Source: Ophiura sarsii (taxonomy: Eukaryota; Echinodermata; Ophiuroidea; Amphilepidida; Ophiuridae). From it: a DNA stretch of 64,000 bases. Location: positions 4,701,172-4,765,171 of the forward strand of contig CM069444.1 in assembly GCA_035610835.1 (NCBI GenBank), in the 5' to 3' direction. Every line of letters starts with the position of its first letter. Within the stretch, counting starts at the first letter, position 1. Position numbers and translations under genes: made by a program. Below the pieces are notes generated by a model. That model was given only the letters and a program-made list of their open reading frames with translations. It had not been told where the DNA came from and did not search any database. Below are positions 53,534-64,000 of the stretch, in pieces.

Positions 53534-54615
53534 CTAGCACTCTCCATCTAGGGGATAGATGAAATGTGGCTTAAAATGAAGCTAATATATGCCTGATCAA
53601 TATTTTACCTTATCCCACGTTCGTAGGTTGCACATTATGACCCTAGACCTCGATTTAGGGTCAAAGGTCACATGTGTTTCAATGGGAAGTCAAAAACTAA
53701 ATTTAACATGGTAAAAAAACTAAAAAATGAGCTATTGACTATGAAAAGTATATTATATTGTTGGGATGAGTGTTTTAAACAAAAAAGTCAATCACAACTT
53801 TGATCGTAGATCAATAGTTTTTGAACTGTGACCTTTTGAAAAAGACAAGTTGGCCAAAATAGGCCATTTTGGTCATTTGTTTGCAAAATTGGCACAAAAA
53901 TGACATGTTATCATCATTAAAAAAATATTTTGACTCAATGTGAATTGATAAACCATGTTATAATGTTGGTTTATAGATGAACTTTACATTAAAAGACATT
54001 TCAAAAGTCAATGGTGTCCGCATGCCATGGCAAACAGCTTTAATATCCTTCAAATTCATCGAAAATGGGTAAAATCTGAGTCAAATTTAAAGGATTTGAA
54101 GGATATTAATGCTGGTTGCCATGGCATCAACATACCATTGATTTTTGAAATGTGTTGTAATGTAAGGTACATCTATATACCAACATTATAACATGGTTTA
54201 TCAATTCATAATGAGTCAAAATATTTTTTTAATGATGATATCATGTCATTTTTGTGCCAATTTTGCGAAAATATGACCAAAATGGTCTATTTTGGCCAAC
54301 TTGTAATTTTCAAAAGGTCACAGTTCAAAAACTATTGATCTACGATCAAAGTTGTGATTGACTTTTTTGTTTAAAACACTTATCCCAACAACATAACATA
54401 CTTTTTATAGTCAATAGCTCATTTTTTAGTTTTTTTACCATGTTAAATTTAGTTTTTGACTTCCCATTGAAACACATGTGACCTTTGACCCTAAATCGAG
54501 GTCTAGGGTCATAATGTGCAACCTACGAACATGGGATAAGGTAAAATATTGATCAGGCATATATTAGCTTCATTTTAAGCCACATTTCATCTATCCCCTA
54601 GATGGAGAGTGCTAG
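53534..54615. repeat. 1.08-kb palindrome with roughly 530-bp arms
   Basis: CTAGCACTCTCCATCTAGGG at the left equals the complement of 54,594-54,615. Pairing continues with few mismatches to a centre near 54,075. The arms contain GACCCTAGACCTCGATTTAG and TTTGATCGTAGATCAATAG. No ORF. Confidence 0.92.
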
Positions 54616-55232
54616 ATTGATTGATACAGACCTACGTCCCAGTGTCTAATGTATGTGTTCAATGAAAATCTGAAAAATCGGTGAAACTTTGGGATTTTTT
54701 TTTTTTTTGAATAAAAAATAAATTTAAAAAATAGATTTTTTTCCTAACGCGCATCAATTAACTATCGCGCGCGAGAGCTTTGAGACAATTTTTTTTAACA
54801 TAGCCTAATATGAATGCCTTCTTTTAAAATACCAAATTAGTGGAACCATCAAAATGCTGAAAGGATCCCTATCACCTCAAAGAAGTTGTCACATTTTGTT
54901 TACATTTGTACATAATTGCAAGGATTCCTTTTCACCGATATTGTACATAATTCTTCTTTATTTCATTTTAAATGTTTTTTTGTGTAAATTGTGTGTTTAT
55001 TTCAAGAACTATAAATTCAGTTTATTTGTTGGGCCTTTATTGTGTCTAAAGAATTCTCATTAGGCCAAATTAAATTAATTGTTTGTCTCAAAGCTCCCGC
55101 GCGCGTTAGTTTATTGGTGCGCATTAGAAAACAAAAATCTGAAAAAAACTTTTTTTTTTTTTTTTTTTTTTTCCTCAAAAAATCCCAAAATTTCACCGAT
55201 TTTTCAGATTTTTATTGATCATATCATCTTAA

Positions 55233-55589
55233 AGGTAGATGACCCGATCACATTTTCGTAACACAGAATTATTTCAAACATACGGAGATTTTCATATCAT
55301 ATGAAAGCTCGTATTTTTCTCATCATCATACTGAAATTTGACGGCCTAAATCGGTATAATTACGGAGAAATCAATGAAATAACGTCGAATTACCGCGAAT
55401 GGTGGTATACCACCGATATAGTTTGTGTACTACTCAATGGGTACAGTTCACAGCATCTTGTGCGTGTAAAATAAGAACCATTAGAGCTATGCAACTCAAA
55501 CTTTGGAACACGACTTTTTTAAGGATGACCTTTCATGTAGAATAGAAAACTTCAAGTTGAAAATCGAAATGTGATCGGGTCATCTACCT
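55233..55589. mobile_element. TTAA-flanked MITE, best-preserved copy
   Basis: AGGTAGATGACCCGATCACA and its complement form the ends, with TTAA outside both (55,229-55,232 and 55,590-55,593). It sits inside the outer foldback repeat. Siblings are at 22,176 and 18,545. Confidence 0.88.
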
Positions 55590-56336
55590 TTAAATACAAA
55601 AGTTCACTTTTACAAGGATTTCAATATTTTATATTTAAAAAAAAAAAAAAAAAAAACTTGAAAAAAACCCGCATTCCGCATTAAATTAGTTTTACAACAG
55701 GAGAGGAGCTTTGAGACAAACAATTAATTTAATTTGGCCTTATTACCCTACATTTTATCAAATTCCTGAATCACAGCTCCCTGGCACAGATCCCATGGTT
55801 TTATATAATTATATAAATTAAATTGAAACTCTGACGGAACCAAAACGATCAATGGAAAAAAATTGAAACTCTGACGGAACCAAAACGATCAATGGAAAAA
55901 TGGAAGGATCTGAACTTGACCTAGATTTTTGTTGTTGCAATTTTCTGATTGCTGGGGCTGACTACTGGTACATAGTGTACATACATTGTACATACAGGGT
56001 ATCCCAAGAAAATGACACTTGGATAATAACTGAGATATCACTGATTTTGTAATAATTTGGCACTGCTACGCAAAATCTACAAACATAGAAAAATGTGTTG
56101 AACAATGACCCTTGCTTGCTTGCCCCTTTAATAACCATAGTACGTGTTATTAAAGTCATGTGAAAATACCAATTAGCATGATAGCCTTAAAATGTTCCCC
56201 TTCCACTTGACCACATACCCCTCCTGCCCCCACCAATCAATGTTGCTAGGCCACAGGTTGATGATTGGTCGACTCAACATTGATCAGGGGAATAACTTTA
56301 CATTACGCGAGTAAAAAATACCCCCTGTATCACGGG

Positions 56337-56499
56337 CAAGGGTTAAAATACTTTTTGGGCTATGAGGGCTATTTTGAGCAAATTCTGCCCAAAATCGCCC
56401 CTTTAGTACACTTTACCATAGACCAAAAGAAAATTCAGGGGGCTATTTTGTGAAAAATGGGGCTAATCGCCCTTCGCCCCCGTGTATTTTGAGCCCTAA
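56337..56499. mobile_element. MITE, GGGTTAAAATAC ends, uninterrupted copy
   Basis: AAGGGTTAAAATAC and GTATTTTGAGCCCT ends. The interior (GAGGGCTATTTTGAGCAA, TCGCCCTTCGCCCCCGTG) matches the copy split at 62,523-63,553. Confidence 0.75.
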
Positions 56500-57034
56500 T
56501 TACGGGCCCAACTGACCCACTTTTTGGGTTTGTCAAGATTTTTTAGAAAATCATGTAAAATCATGTTTTGTGGCCGAAAAATCTGTTGAATATTTTTTTT
56601 CTTCAAATAAAAAAAAAAATCCTGATTTGTGCAGATTTTAGTGACATTTTAGGTTATTTAAAATTAAAAAAAACACGGACCGACCGACCCTACTTGACAG
56701 GTCCTTCCCCCATTGTGTGAAAAGCAGAGAGGTGAAAATTACGCAAGGACATTCAGACAAGCAAGCACCAAGCAAAGTAATTAAAATGCACAAACTCGGG
56801 CGCAAATAGCTGTATTTCATGATTTATTTTAATAATTTTTTTAATTTTTGTTGTTGTCAGTTACGTTAGTTACAAGTTTGACTTTTAGGTGTTATTTTTA
56901 CAAAAATACGGTTTTGTATGGTAAAATATGACTTAAAATACAGTTTTGTGAGTTTAGAAGTTGGCAGGTCTGCATAATTGCAGGGTTTTTCACTGGTCGA
57001 ATGTGCAAAATATATAAAAAATAGGCCTGTGTCA

Positions 57035-57295
57035 TATATGAGACCTGTCATCACGAAATGAGAGTTAAGTCGAAAAATTTAATGTTGACGTTTCTCCAGA
57101 TTCAGAATACTCAGGAAACAAGCTTTAAAATGATATGCAACACGTCATAATTGCTCAATGTTTTCCCTGTCAAAATTCAAATTGAAGTTGCAAAATGCCT
57201 TTGTTTTCTATTGATTTTTGGCATGTTCATTGGACCATATCTCCTAATGCACACTGGCGACTTAACGCTCATTTTGTGGTGACAGGTCTCATATT
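57035..57295. mobile_element. MITE, ATATGAGACCTGTCATCAC ends
   Basis: The inverted right end is GTGACAGGTCTCATAT, with a paired ACGAAATGAG/CTCATTTTGT. A shorter relative of the element at 28,035-29,020. Confidence 0.7.
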
Positions 57296-57783
57296 GATTT
57301 GCAAAGGATGTCAATATAATATTTAAAAAGTATCGTGTACTGTTTAGATTTGACCGAACGTGAAGCTTTCAGCTTGCGAAAAATATAATATTACCCTTTA
57401 CCACTAGTGGTCTTGACCCACTTATTGAAATCAATAATGCAGTCTTGACTTTGATTGGCCATTCCAAGTGATTGCACACATATAATTAGGTCAGTCATTC
57501 AAATAATCTGCCCAGATACCATGATACTGAAATGTATTTATAGATAATTATGTATTCTTATATAATTATTGGAAGTTCTACATGTAGCAATAGATCAGCG
57601 GTCTCTCTTTATCGAAGTGTTAGTGTCCGGTCTAGGCATTTTTGAAATTTATTTAGACCAATTCTTCAGTGAATGAAAGAAATAAGCAATAGCATAGTCT
57701 AGTTAGTCATGGGTGAGCGGATCTGTATGTAACAATGAACTTGCAGAGTCACTATCGTACCAGTATGTATACCAAATCACCAC

Positions 57784-58105
57784 CAGGGTTCTAGCCAGGA
57801 CCATTTTAGTGCCTGGTAAATTTACTGACGGCGAACGGAGAAAGTGTAGCGAACGAAGTGCAGTGGATCATGGCATGGGATCCAGAGGCCTTCTTTTGTC
57901 TTTTTAGGTTTTTTTAATGCACTTTGAGTTTGAGGGTTCCTGCCACATAATGTCTTGTTTTATGAGGCAGTTTAATGATTTTATCCACAAATTGTTAAAT
58001 AAAATAAAAAATAAAAAATAAACCTTTTTTTTTTTAGAGTGCTGGGCGGATATTGTCAGTGCCGGGCGGCCCCGCCCAGTGCCGCCCACCGTAGCTAGAA
58101 CCCTG
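57784..58105. mobile_element. hAT-like MITE, CAGGGTTCTAGC ends, perfect 8-bp TSD
   Basis: The termini are CAGGGTTCTAGCC and GTAGCTAGAACCCTG. ATCACCAC is duplicated outside both ends (57,776-57,783 and 58,106-58,113). Partial copies lie at 14,196-14,346 and 38,763-38,935. Confidence 0.92.
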
Positions 58106-59465
58106 ATCACCACTTATAATTACCCAAGGTTATTTATGTATTTATTCAGTTATTTATTTATCTATCCTGAGATGAAATCAACTTCCTAAATTAAAAGCAT
58201 GTTTATTTTCTACTGTTCAAATGCAAAAGGAGGATATTGGTGGTTTAGTTGTGATCAGTGGTGTTTTCACATAATCATTACATTCCGTACAAAAAATATC
58301 ATCACCTCAACCCCAGCCTGTTGTTTTTGGTTGTTGTTATGTTGTCCTCGACCGCCCGCTTGTAAGATTTAGGGCCGCTCAGAATTTTTTTCTTCAGATT
58401 TTTAAATTAAAAAAGTTTTTTTTTTCAGAGATTTTTTTTTTCAGTTTTTTTTCAGATTTTGTTCAGATTTTTTTTTAAACAGTTTAAATGGCATTGAATA
58501 TTAAATTAAGTGTTTATAACATATATGTGCGACTCTTAAGAGTGATTTCAACTTCTTGTTGGCTGAACTTTGAGCTTCCGCTGGTAAAAGAAAAAAAAGA
58601 AAAAAAAAGAATGGCCTTATCATGATGGTAATAACTCGAGCAAGGTTTCCATGTGGATTGTTATGCAAAACCCTTTTTCGCGTTGTACCCACATAGCCAG
58701 TAGCGTATGTGACACCGCTTCCGTGGGTGCACTTCCCTTGTCTGTATTTGGTGGAACTCCAGATGCCATCTCCTGCTGTGTCATCACCTTTTGTGATAAA
58801 CCTATTGTAAGGTCGCTGTGTGTTCAGGCCTTCACGTTTGAAAATTGAAGGTGTGCTTTAAATCGCACTCCTCAAAACATTGAGGTGTGCTGTAGAGGTG
58901 CCATAAATTGCACTCCTCAAAAAAATTAGGTGTGCTGTTTTATGACCATGCTATCTTTTCGATTACTCTTGAGAGAAACGACCTCGATTGACCCATACAT
59001 AACCCTCATGTGACCCCAAATCATTTCCATGTATCCTCTATCTTGGTGTCACAATTAATTAAGAAATAGACATAGGCCTAAATTTGGGAATGATGATAAG
59101 GTTAAATGAATTAATTAACCCATGAATATATCTATGCTTAGTATAGTATTACAAAAAACAAAGAGGCTTCACTAGATAAGATGGACAGGATCCCTGCAAC
59201 TTTACAGGTAATGGAATAGATTTGATAATATACATCTGCTGATGATATCACAAGCATAAGCCCACCTAAATTCAGTAAATTATCAGTTAATACAGCAAGA
59301 TAGTATAGTATTTTAGTACTATTTTAGTATAGGATCTTTGGGTTATGAGTTACTATTCCTATGGTGTGGGTCATGAGGTATATGTGGGTCATTTAGGTTC
59401 AAATATGGGTTCATCTAAAGTCCTGTTTTGGACTTGGAATTAAAATTTAAAAAAAGTAAATATAT

Positions 59466-59506
<41 letters not shown>

Positions 59507-60826
59507 AGGCGTGCGATAAATCGCTCTTCTCGAAACCATTTCAGGCGTGCGATGGCGTGCGATCGCACGCCTGGTGTTAAAATCATGTTTTTCTGGCCCA
59601 TCGGCATGTATTTAGTAAAACTGCCCAATGGTTATAAATACAGTGTTGCTTTAAATACATAAACGCACTTACAAGGCCTGTGATAGATCTGTTTTTGGCC
59701 CTTGAACATGTTTGGAGCAGACTGCCCAAAAGTAAAGTATTAAAGTCGTCATCAGAATACTTCGGCACTTTTTAAAACCGCCAACGCACGCGATCTACAT
59801 GTAGTTAATGAGCGTGTGGGCGGGGACATTCATGACTCATAGATCTATACGATCGCGACCAATCTGATTACAGATACCGTGACGCGTCGAGCTGCTCAAA
59901 GATTACATTGTGACGCTGTTCTACAACGCACTTCCGTGTTTAGGCTGTATGCAGTTGTCAGTTGTCACAAAAGTGCCGTAGTTCTCTGACGCCAACTATA
60001 CTTGTTTATTCCAAGGGGGCGGATGGAAAAACAAGGTTTTGACAGAACCATGACGATTAAGTGCATTTGTGGTTATTGACGGGGTATTCTGATATGGATT
60101 ATCACCACCAACAACCGGTTATTGGTGGTGATTGAATAGAAATAGGCTTCATATTTCCTGGCTGGTAAGATAAGCACTCTTGGGGTTAATCCAAATACTT
60201 CCTGACATGAAACACATTTACCTGTTCTGAAGGAAAAAACTTGCGTAATTCTTAGAACGAGCTTGCACCATATTGTATCCTTCTGTTGTAATAGAATTTC
60301 CAGGGTCAGCTCCGGACTTGAAACTTCTGCTATAATATAAGTATAACTAAAGCCAAATAAAATATTTCATATTGATTTGTACATTTTCTATTGCATGGTT
60401 GACATACTGTGGCAAGGGTGGTCAAACATATTTGCGACTTTTGTGAGCTCTGCTCTGATTTTAGTCACCCCATCAATGTCTGTACCTAATTGTTGGTAAA
60501 TAAAAACTAAAAACTAAGCAGTTAAGCTTCACTTCCATCTGACAGAGGTGCAATATCGAATATAAAGGTAAACTGTCTTCTGACAGCTCTGACCATGAAT
60601 AAACTAGTTTGCACTCCTGTAAAAATCTACCACAAACAGGGATTTTACCTCAAACAGGGATTTTACCCCTCTGATATGAATGACTCCTGTTACGCTTTGA
60701 CATACATTTACTGAATTTGAATGGTGAAAATTAAAGGGGAACAAATAAAAACAAGAACCCAAAAACTGAAGGAAAAAAGTAAATAAAAGAAGAATACGAA
60801 AAACCAAGAGTAAAAAAACGAAGAAA
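58106..60826. other. No gene recognised; low-complexity stretches
   Basis: T-rich TTTTCAGATT repeats (58,385-58,485), recurring GCACTCCTCAAAA/GGTGTGCTGT motifs (58,850-58,940), a poly-A run of about 36 (59,470-59,505) and a CACCACCAA/TTGGTGGTG hairpin (60,103-60,131). No splice-supported exon. Confidence 0.5.
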
Positions 60827-60980
60827 AAATAAAATAAAATAAAATAAAATAAAATAAAATAAAATAAAATAATATACAATTCAATACAATTCAATTTAAT
60901 TCAATACAATACAATTTAATTCAATACAATACAATTCAATTCAATTCAAATCAAATCAAATCAAATCAAATCAAATCAAA
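60827..60980. repeat. Compound pentanucleotide microsatellite
   Basis: (AAAAT)n at about 60,827-60,870, then mixed TTCAA/TACAA/TTTAA pentamers, then (ATCAA)n to about 60,980. One array passes gradually through variant 5-mers. Confidence 0.92.
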
Positions 60981-62522
60981 ATATACATTGAAACTTCTTT
61001 AACACAAACCTTGATAACATTTTAAGTATTTCCATAAGTCCCAAGCTTTATATGTAACCTGATAACACGAATTCCCTTTAACAATTTTGTTTTAACCAGG
61101 TTCCACTATAATAATTGACATGCATTTTCAAAATAAAAAAATGAAATCAAACAAGAAATAAAATACCATACAAATTGTGTTATGTAACTATAGCAGTATT
61201 CCCAGGGCAGTGAGGCACACTGTATCAACATAAAATGAAGCATTGACAAATAATGATTTGCGTCATTTGGCCTAAGTGAAATATAGCGTATGTTTGGCGT
61301 TGCTGAATTATTCATTGAAAACTGCACCAGCAAGATACGTAATACAGATATTGGTGCTTGGGTTCATTTAGTTTCATAATGTAAAATTTGAAAACATCAC
61401 TTCAACATTAATGGGGATTTTCCTGCTAAAGTACTCCCATTTTCTTTGGAGAAAAAATAAAAGATTGAAAAAATTGTATACAGTGAATCTATCTGATGCG
61501 TGAGTAGGAAGGACTTAATAGGTTTTATTGAAAAGAAAGCGTGGGCTGTGACCTTGAAGGTGTATTCTAAGTACTATAGATGTAGGGAAGTGTGAAATGT
61601 GGTCAATTTATGCCAGAATGCAATCTGTGTTAATAAATAGAACTAGACAAATTCCGAAATCCCCTGTCCATGCATGAGAATTTACCTGATTGCCCAGGTT
61701 TCCGCGTATTATTTTAATTTCAGCCTGTTTTGGCCTTTTTAGCTCAATTTCACACACTATCTGTGGAAAAGTAAGTCTCAGGTATAATATAATAATAATG
61801 ATAATAATAATTAAGCATTTAAAAAGCGCATTAAACAAATGGTACCTGTGCGCTGTACAGTTATAAAACTACAATAAGACCAATATTAAAACTATGTAAA
61901 ATACACATAAGGAAAAATATTTAAAAAATACAATAAAATAAATAAAGCGTGTAGTATAACATCACACCCTATAACCGGTTATTGGTGGTGATAATTAATA
62001 ATCATAACCACCAATAAGGCCACGACCCCCCCCCCCCCTGTTTTACGGGCGGACTGATTAAAAAAATCACACCAATTACATAATATGTCACCAAAATCTG
62101 CAAACATTTAGATTTTAAAAAAAAATGAATGCACACAGATTTTCGACAGATTTTCTGCCGAAAAACGGCTGATTTTATATGATTTGAGATAAAAAAATTC
62201 TAAAAAAATGTCTTGCAAAGTGCAAAATGTAGGTTGGTCGGGCCCCTAAAACAGGGTTGGTTTTTTCCTCGCCTAACCACCAACAACCACTAAATTTGTG
62301 TTTCTATCTGCACCAATAGTGCGGTAACATAAAACAAATTCATAGTGACGTATGGAATCGATACAGAGTCCCCCACAAGTGGTTGAGATACTGACAGCTG
62401 TAGGAGACCCATGAAGTACTATATTATAATCGGTTCCGGAACTATGCGTTTATTATCCATCTCCCAGAGTGCAATAAAAAAAGTAATCGAAGCATATTTG
62501 GGGCATACGCACATGTGACATG
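60981..62522. other. No gene recognised
   Basis: AT-rich sequence. An ATAATAATGATAATAATAA stretch (61,787) and an AACCGGTTATTGGTGGTGAT motif (61,974), shared with 60,112, are the only notable items. Confidence 0.5.
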
Positions 62523-63553
62523 CAGGGGTTAAAATACTTTTTTGCTTATGAGGGCTATTTTAAGCAAGTTCTGCCAAAAATCGCCCCTTTAGTACATTTT
62601 ACCAAAGGCCAGGATTTTCTCAGGGGGCTATTTTGTGAAAACTGGGGGCTAAGGGACCGTTCATTATTTATGGTGGGGGGGGGGGGGGGGGGGTTGGGAC
62701 AAATTCGAGACTCGTATGTTAAAATTACCTAACCCCCCCTACAGCTGAAACTGAAAATTACATGACCCCCCTGCGATCCAGTAGCTTTTTACACAACCCC
62801 CCTCCCCCTCCCCGAAAAAAAATCAACTTGTCACATACTTACGGGGGCTGTCTTTACCTTTGGAATTTTGTTCATGGATACATTGGCAAATTCTGTTTGT
62901 GCCCTATCTGAACGGCCAATCATTTTATGCCCCCTCTTTTTATTGTGTGAAATTAGTAATGGGAGCATAGCGAGCCGAAAATGTTGTCATATTTATACAT
63001 TTTGGGTGGTTTTGTGATTCTTTATAACCTGAACAAGTTAGAACATACTGGGCAGATACTTATATAATCCAGTAAACTCCTTCTGTGAGCATTGGTGCAA
63101 AGCTGAGACAAGGTGAAAAGCATGCAATAAATCACATTTTTTTAAATCATAAAATTGGATTTTGTAACATTATACACCCTGTGGCTCTAATTTCTCGACC
63201 GTTGATGATTATTATAGATGTTTTTCCAACATATCATCCGAGGCACAGAAAAGATTTGCTGTCCAGAAGTTGTCTCATAGTACCGGTAACAGTTTTTGAT
63301 GCGATAGGTTTTAAGAAAATATGCGCGAAGCATTTACACTCCAAAATAGCCTCTAAAATCACCCCAATCACCACCGTAATTTAAAAAAAAAAGTTACACA
63401 ACCCCCCCCTGTTTAAGAATAAAAAGTTACATAACCCCCCTATTTCAATATATGAAAGTTACATGACCCCCCTATAGTTTACCCAACCCCCCCTCCAGCA
63501 TAAATAATGAACGGTCCCTAATCGCCCTTCGCCCCTGTGTATTTTGAGCCCTG
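62523..63553. mobile_element. hAT-like MITE split by a Harbinger-like insertion
   Basis: CAGGGGTTAAAATAC and GTATTTTGAGCCCTG ends. The flanks GTGACATG and CTGACATG form an 8-bp TSD with one mismatch. The body matches 56,337-56,499 but is interrupted at 62,653-63,518. Confidence 0.82.
62653..63518. mobile_element. Harbinger-like MITE, GGGACCGTTCATTATTTATG ends, 3-bp TSD
   Basis: Perfect 20-bp TIRs with TAA duplicated at both ends (62,650-62,652 and 63,519-63,521). The uninterrupted sister reads GGGGCTAATCGCCC with a single TAA. Subterminal AGTTACATGACCCCCC-type motifs recur five or more times. The 99-codon ORF at 63,085 has no recognised domain and is probably chance. Confidence 0.9.
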
Positions 63554-64000
63554 CTGACATGTACAATTGACGGTGCGCCATGTGTGCTTGGCGAGCCTTT
63601 GTGCACCACGTTCTTCGGTATTATTAGTTTGCTGGTGTAAACAGATCTGCCAATTTGGAACTTATTGAATTATAACAGTGTATTAATATTTCACTACCTT
63701 TAAGGTGGCTAACTCGGCTACGGTGACCGGCAATGATTTGCTTCAAAATAACAGAGGATGTGTATATTGATGAGAAAAGATGATATGCCAAGTTTGAATT
63801 TTTTCCAAAAAGCCGTTTTTGATTTACGGAATTTTTCATTATTTGAAAACCCATTGACTTAATACAGGAGGCGTAGCCGAATTCCCAAATACTGCCAAAT
63901 TTCAGAAAACACATAGTTTTGTTAATATTTTTTTCTCTTCTTTAAAATCAATGTATGCTAAAGACTTTGATTTTATTTTGATGCCAAAACACCGAGGTAT
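63554..64000. other. No gene recognised at the window end
   Basis: AT-rich. The minus-strand ORF at 63,624-63,914 has no recognised motif. No further OSGIN exon seen. Confidence 0.5.

Larger units (their letters stand above)
53375..55735. repeat. Outer inverted repeat (foldback) in OSGIN intron 3
   Basis: The left stretch with TTGTCTCAAAG, ATGCGGAATGAGGTTTTTTG and ATATAAAATATTGAAATCCT pairs with 55,610-55,730. Further stems inside (54,660-54,830 with 55,035-55,225, including GCGCGCG and TTTCACCGATTTTTCAGATT) show layered insertion or duplication. Confidence 0.7.

Noticed and set aside
59193..59209. Possible small OSGIN exon before a GTAATGG donor
   Set aside because: MDRIPATLQ does not match the expected family block and no acceptor is evident.
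63085..63384. 99-codon ORF inside the Harbinger-like element
   Set aside because: No transposase or Myb-like motif; the element is non-autonomous in size and the ORF is not repeated elsewhere.

Overview
The window looks like AT-rich nuclear DNA of an invertebrate animal, most likely a marine deuterostome (echinoderm or hemichordate type; low confidence, inferred from gene content and repeat style only). Genes have GT-AG introns and are far apart. Most of the sequence is satellites and short terminal-inverted-repeat (TIR) elements, many with intact target-site duplications (TSDs), and several are nested. There are no bacterial operons, no CRISPR array and no convincing tRNA or rRNA gene.  Layout: 1-9,056 holds two related TA-flanked MITEs, a nested hairpin element, a 3.4-kb satellite with a 109-bp period, and a short GC-rich microsatellite. 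9,057-24,115 (minus) is the main discovery: six exons that join in frame, at consensus splice sites, into a 1,733-residue protein built on a pogo/Tigger-type transposase. It has Psq and CENP-B-like helix-turn-helix DNA-binding regions, but all three catalytic Asp positions of the DDE fold are replaced (Gln, Pro, Ser). Added to it are a 10-residue tandem repeat, two CX2C-X16-CX2C modules and nine basic RKSTRLRN-type C-terminal repeats. It is best read as a host gene domesticated from a transposon. Its introns carry TIR elements and a 25-bp satellite that is itself split by a Tc1-like element.  24,800-41,500 is a repeat-rich interval: an element with an internal GCTACATGGACACC array nested in a hairpin MITE, an element with six copies of a GGTAACACGTGTTACC-like palindrome, nested TTAA-flanked elements, and two decayed non-LTR retrotransposon pieces. 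41,556-46,905 is a piggyBac-like transposon. Its transposase (two coding exons, 876 residues) keeps the DDD triad. A TATA box, E2F-like sites and a 276-bp tandem repeat lie upstream, and AGTGCTAAAAAATGCTA motifs lie at both ends.  48,314-53,295 (plus) holds the first three coding exons of an OSGIN-family flavoprotein gene, whose remaining exons were not found before the window end. Its second intron begins with a hAT-like element whose TSD is the 5' splice site itself. The rest contains a 1.08-kb near-perfect palindrome inside a larger inverted repeat, and hAT and Harbinger-like MITEs. One Harbinger-like insertion is proved by an uninterrupted sister copy elsewhere in the window.
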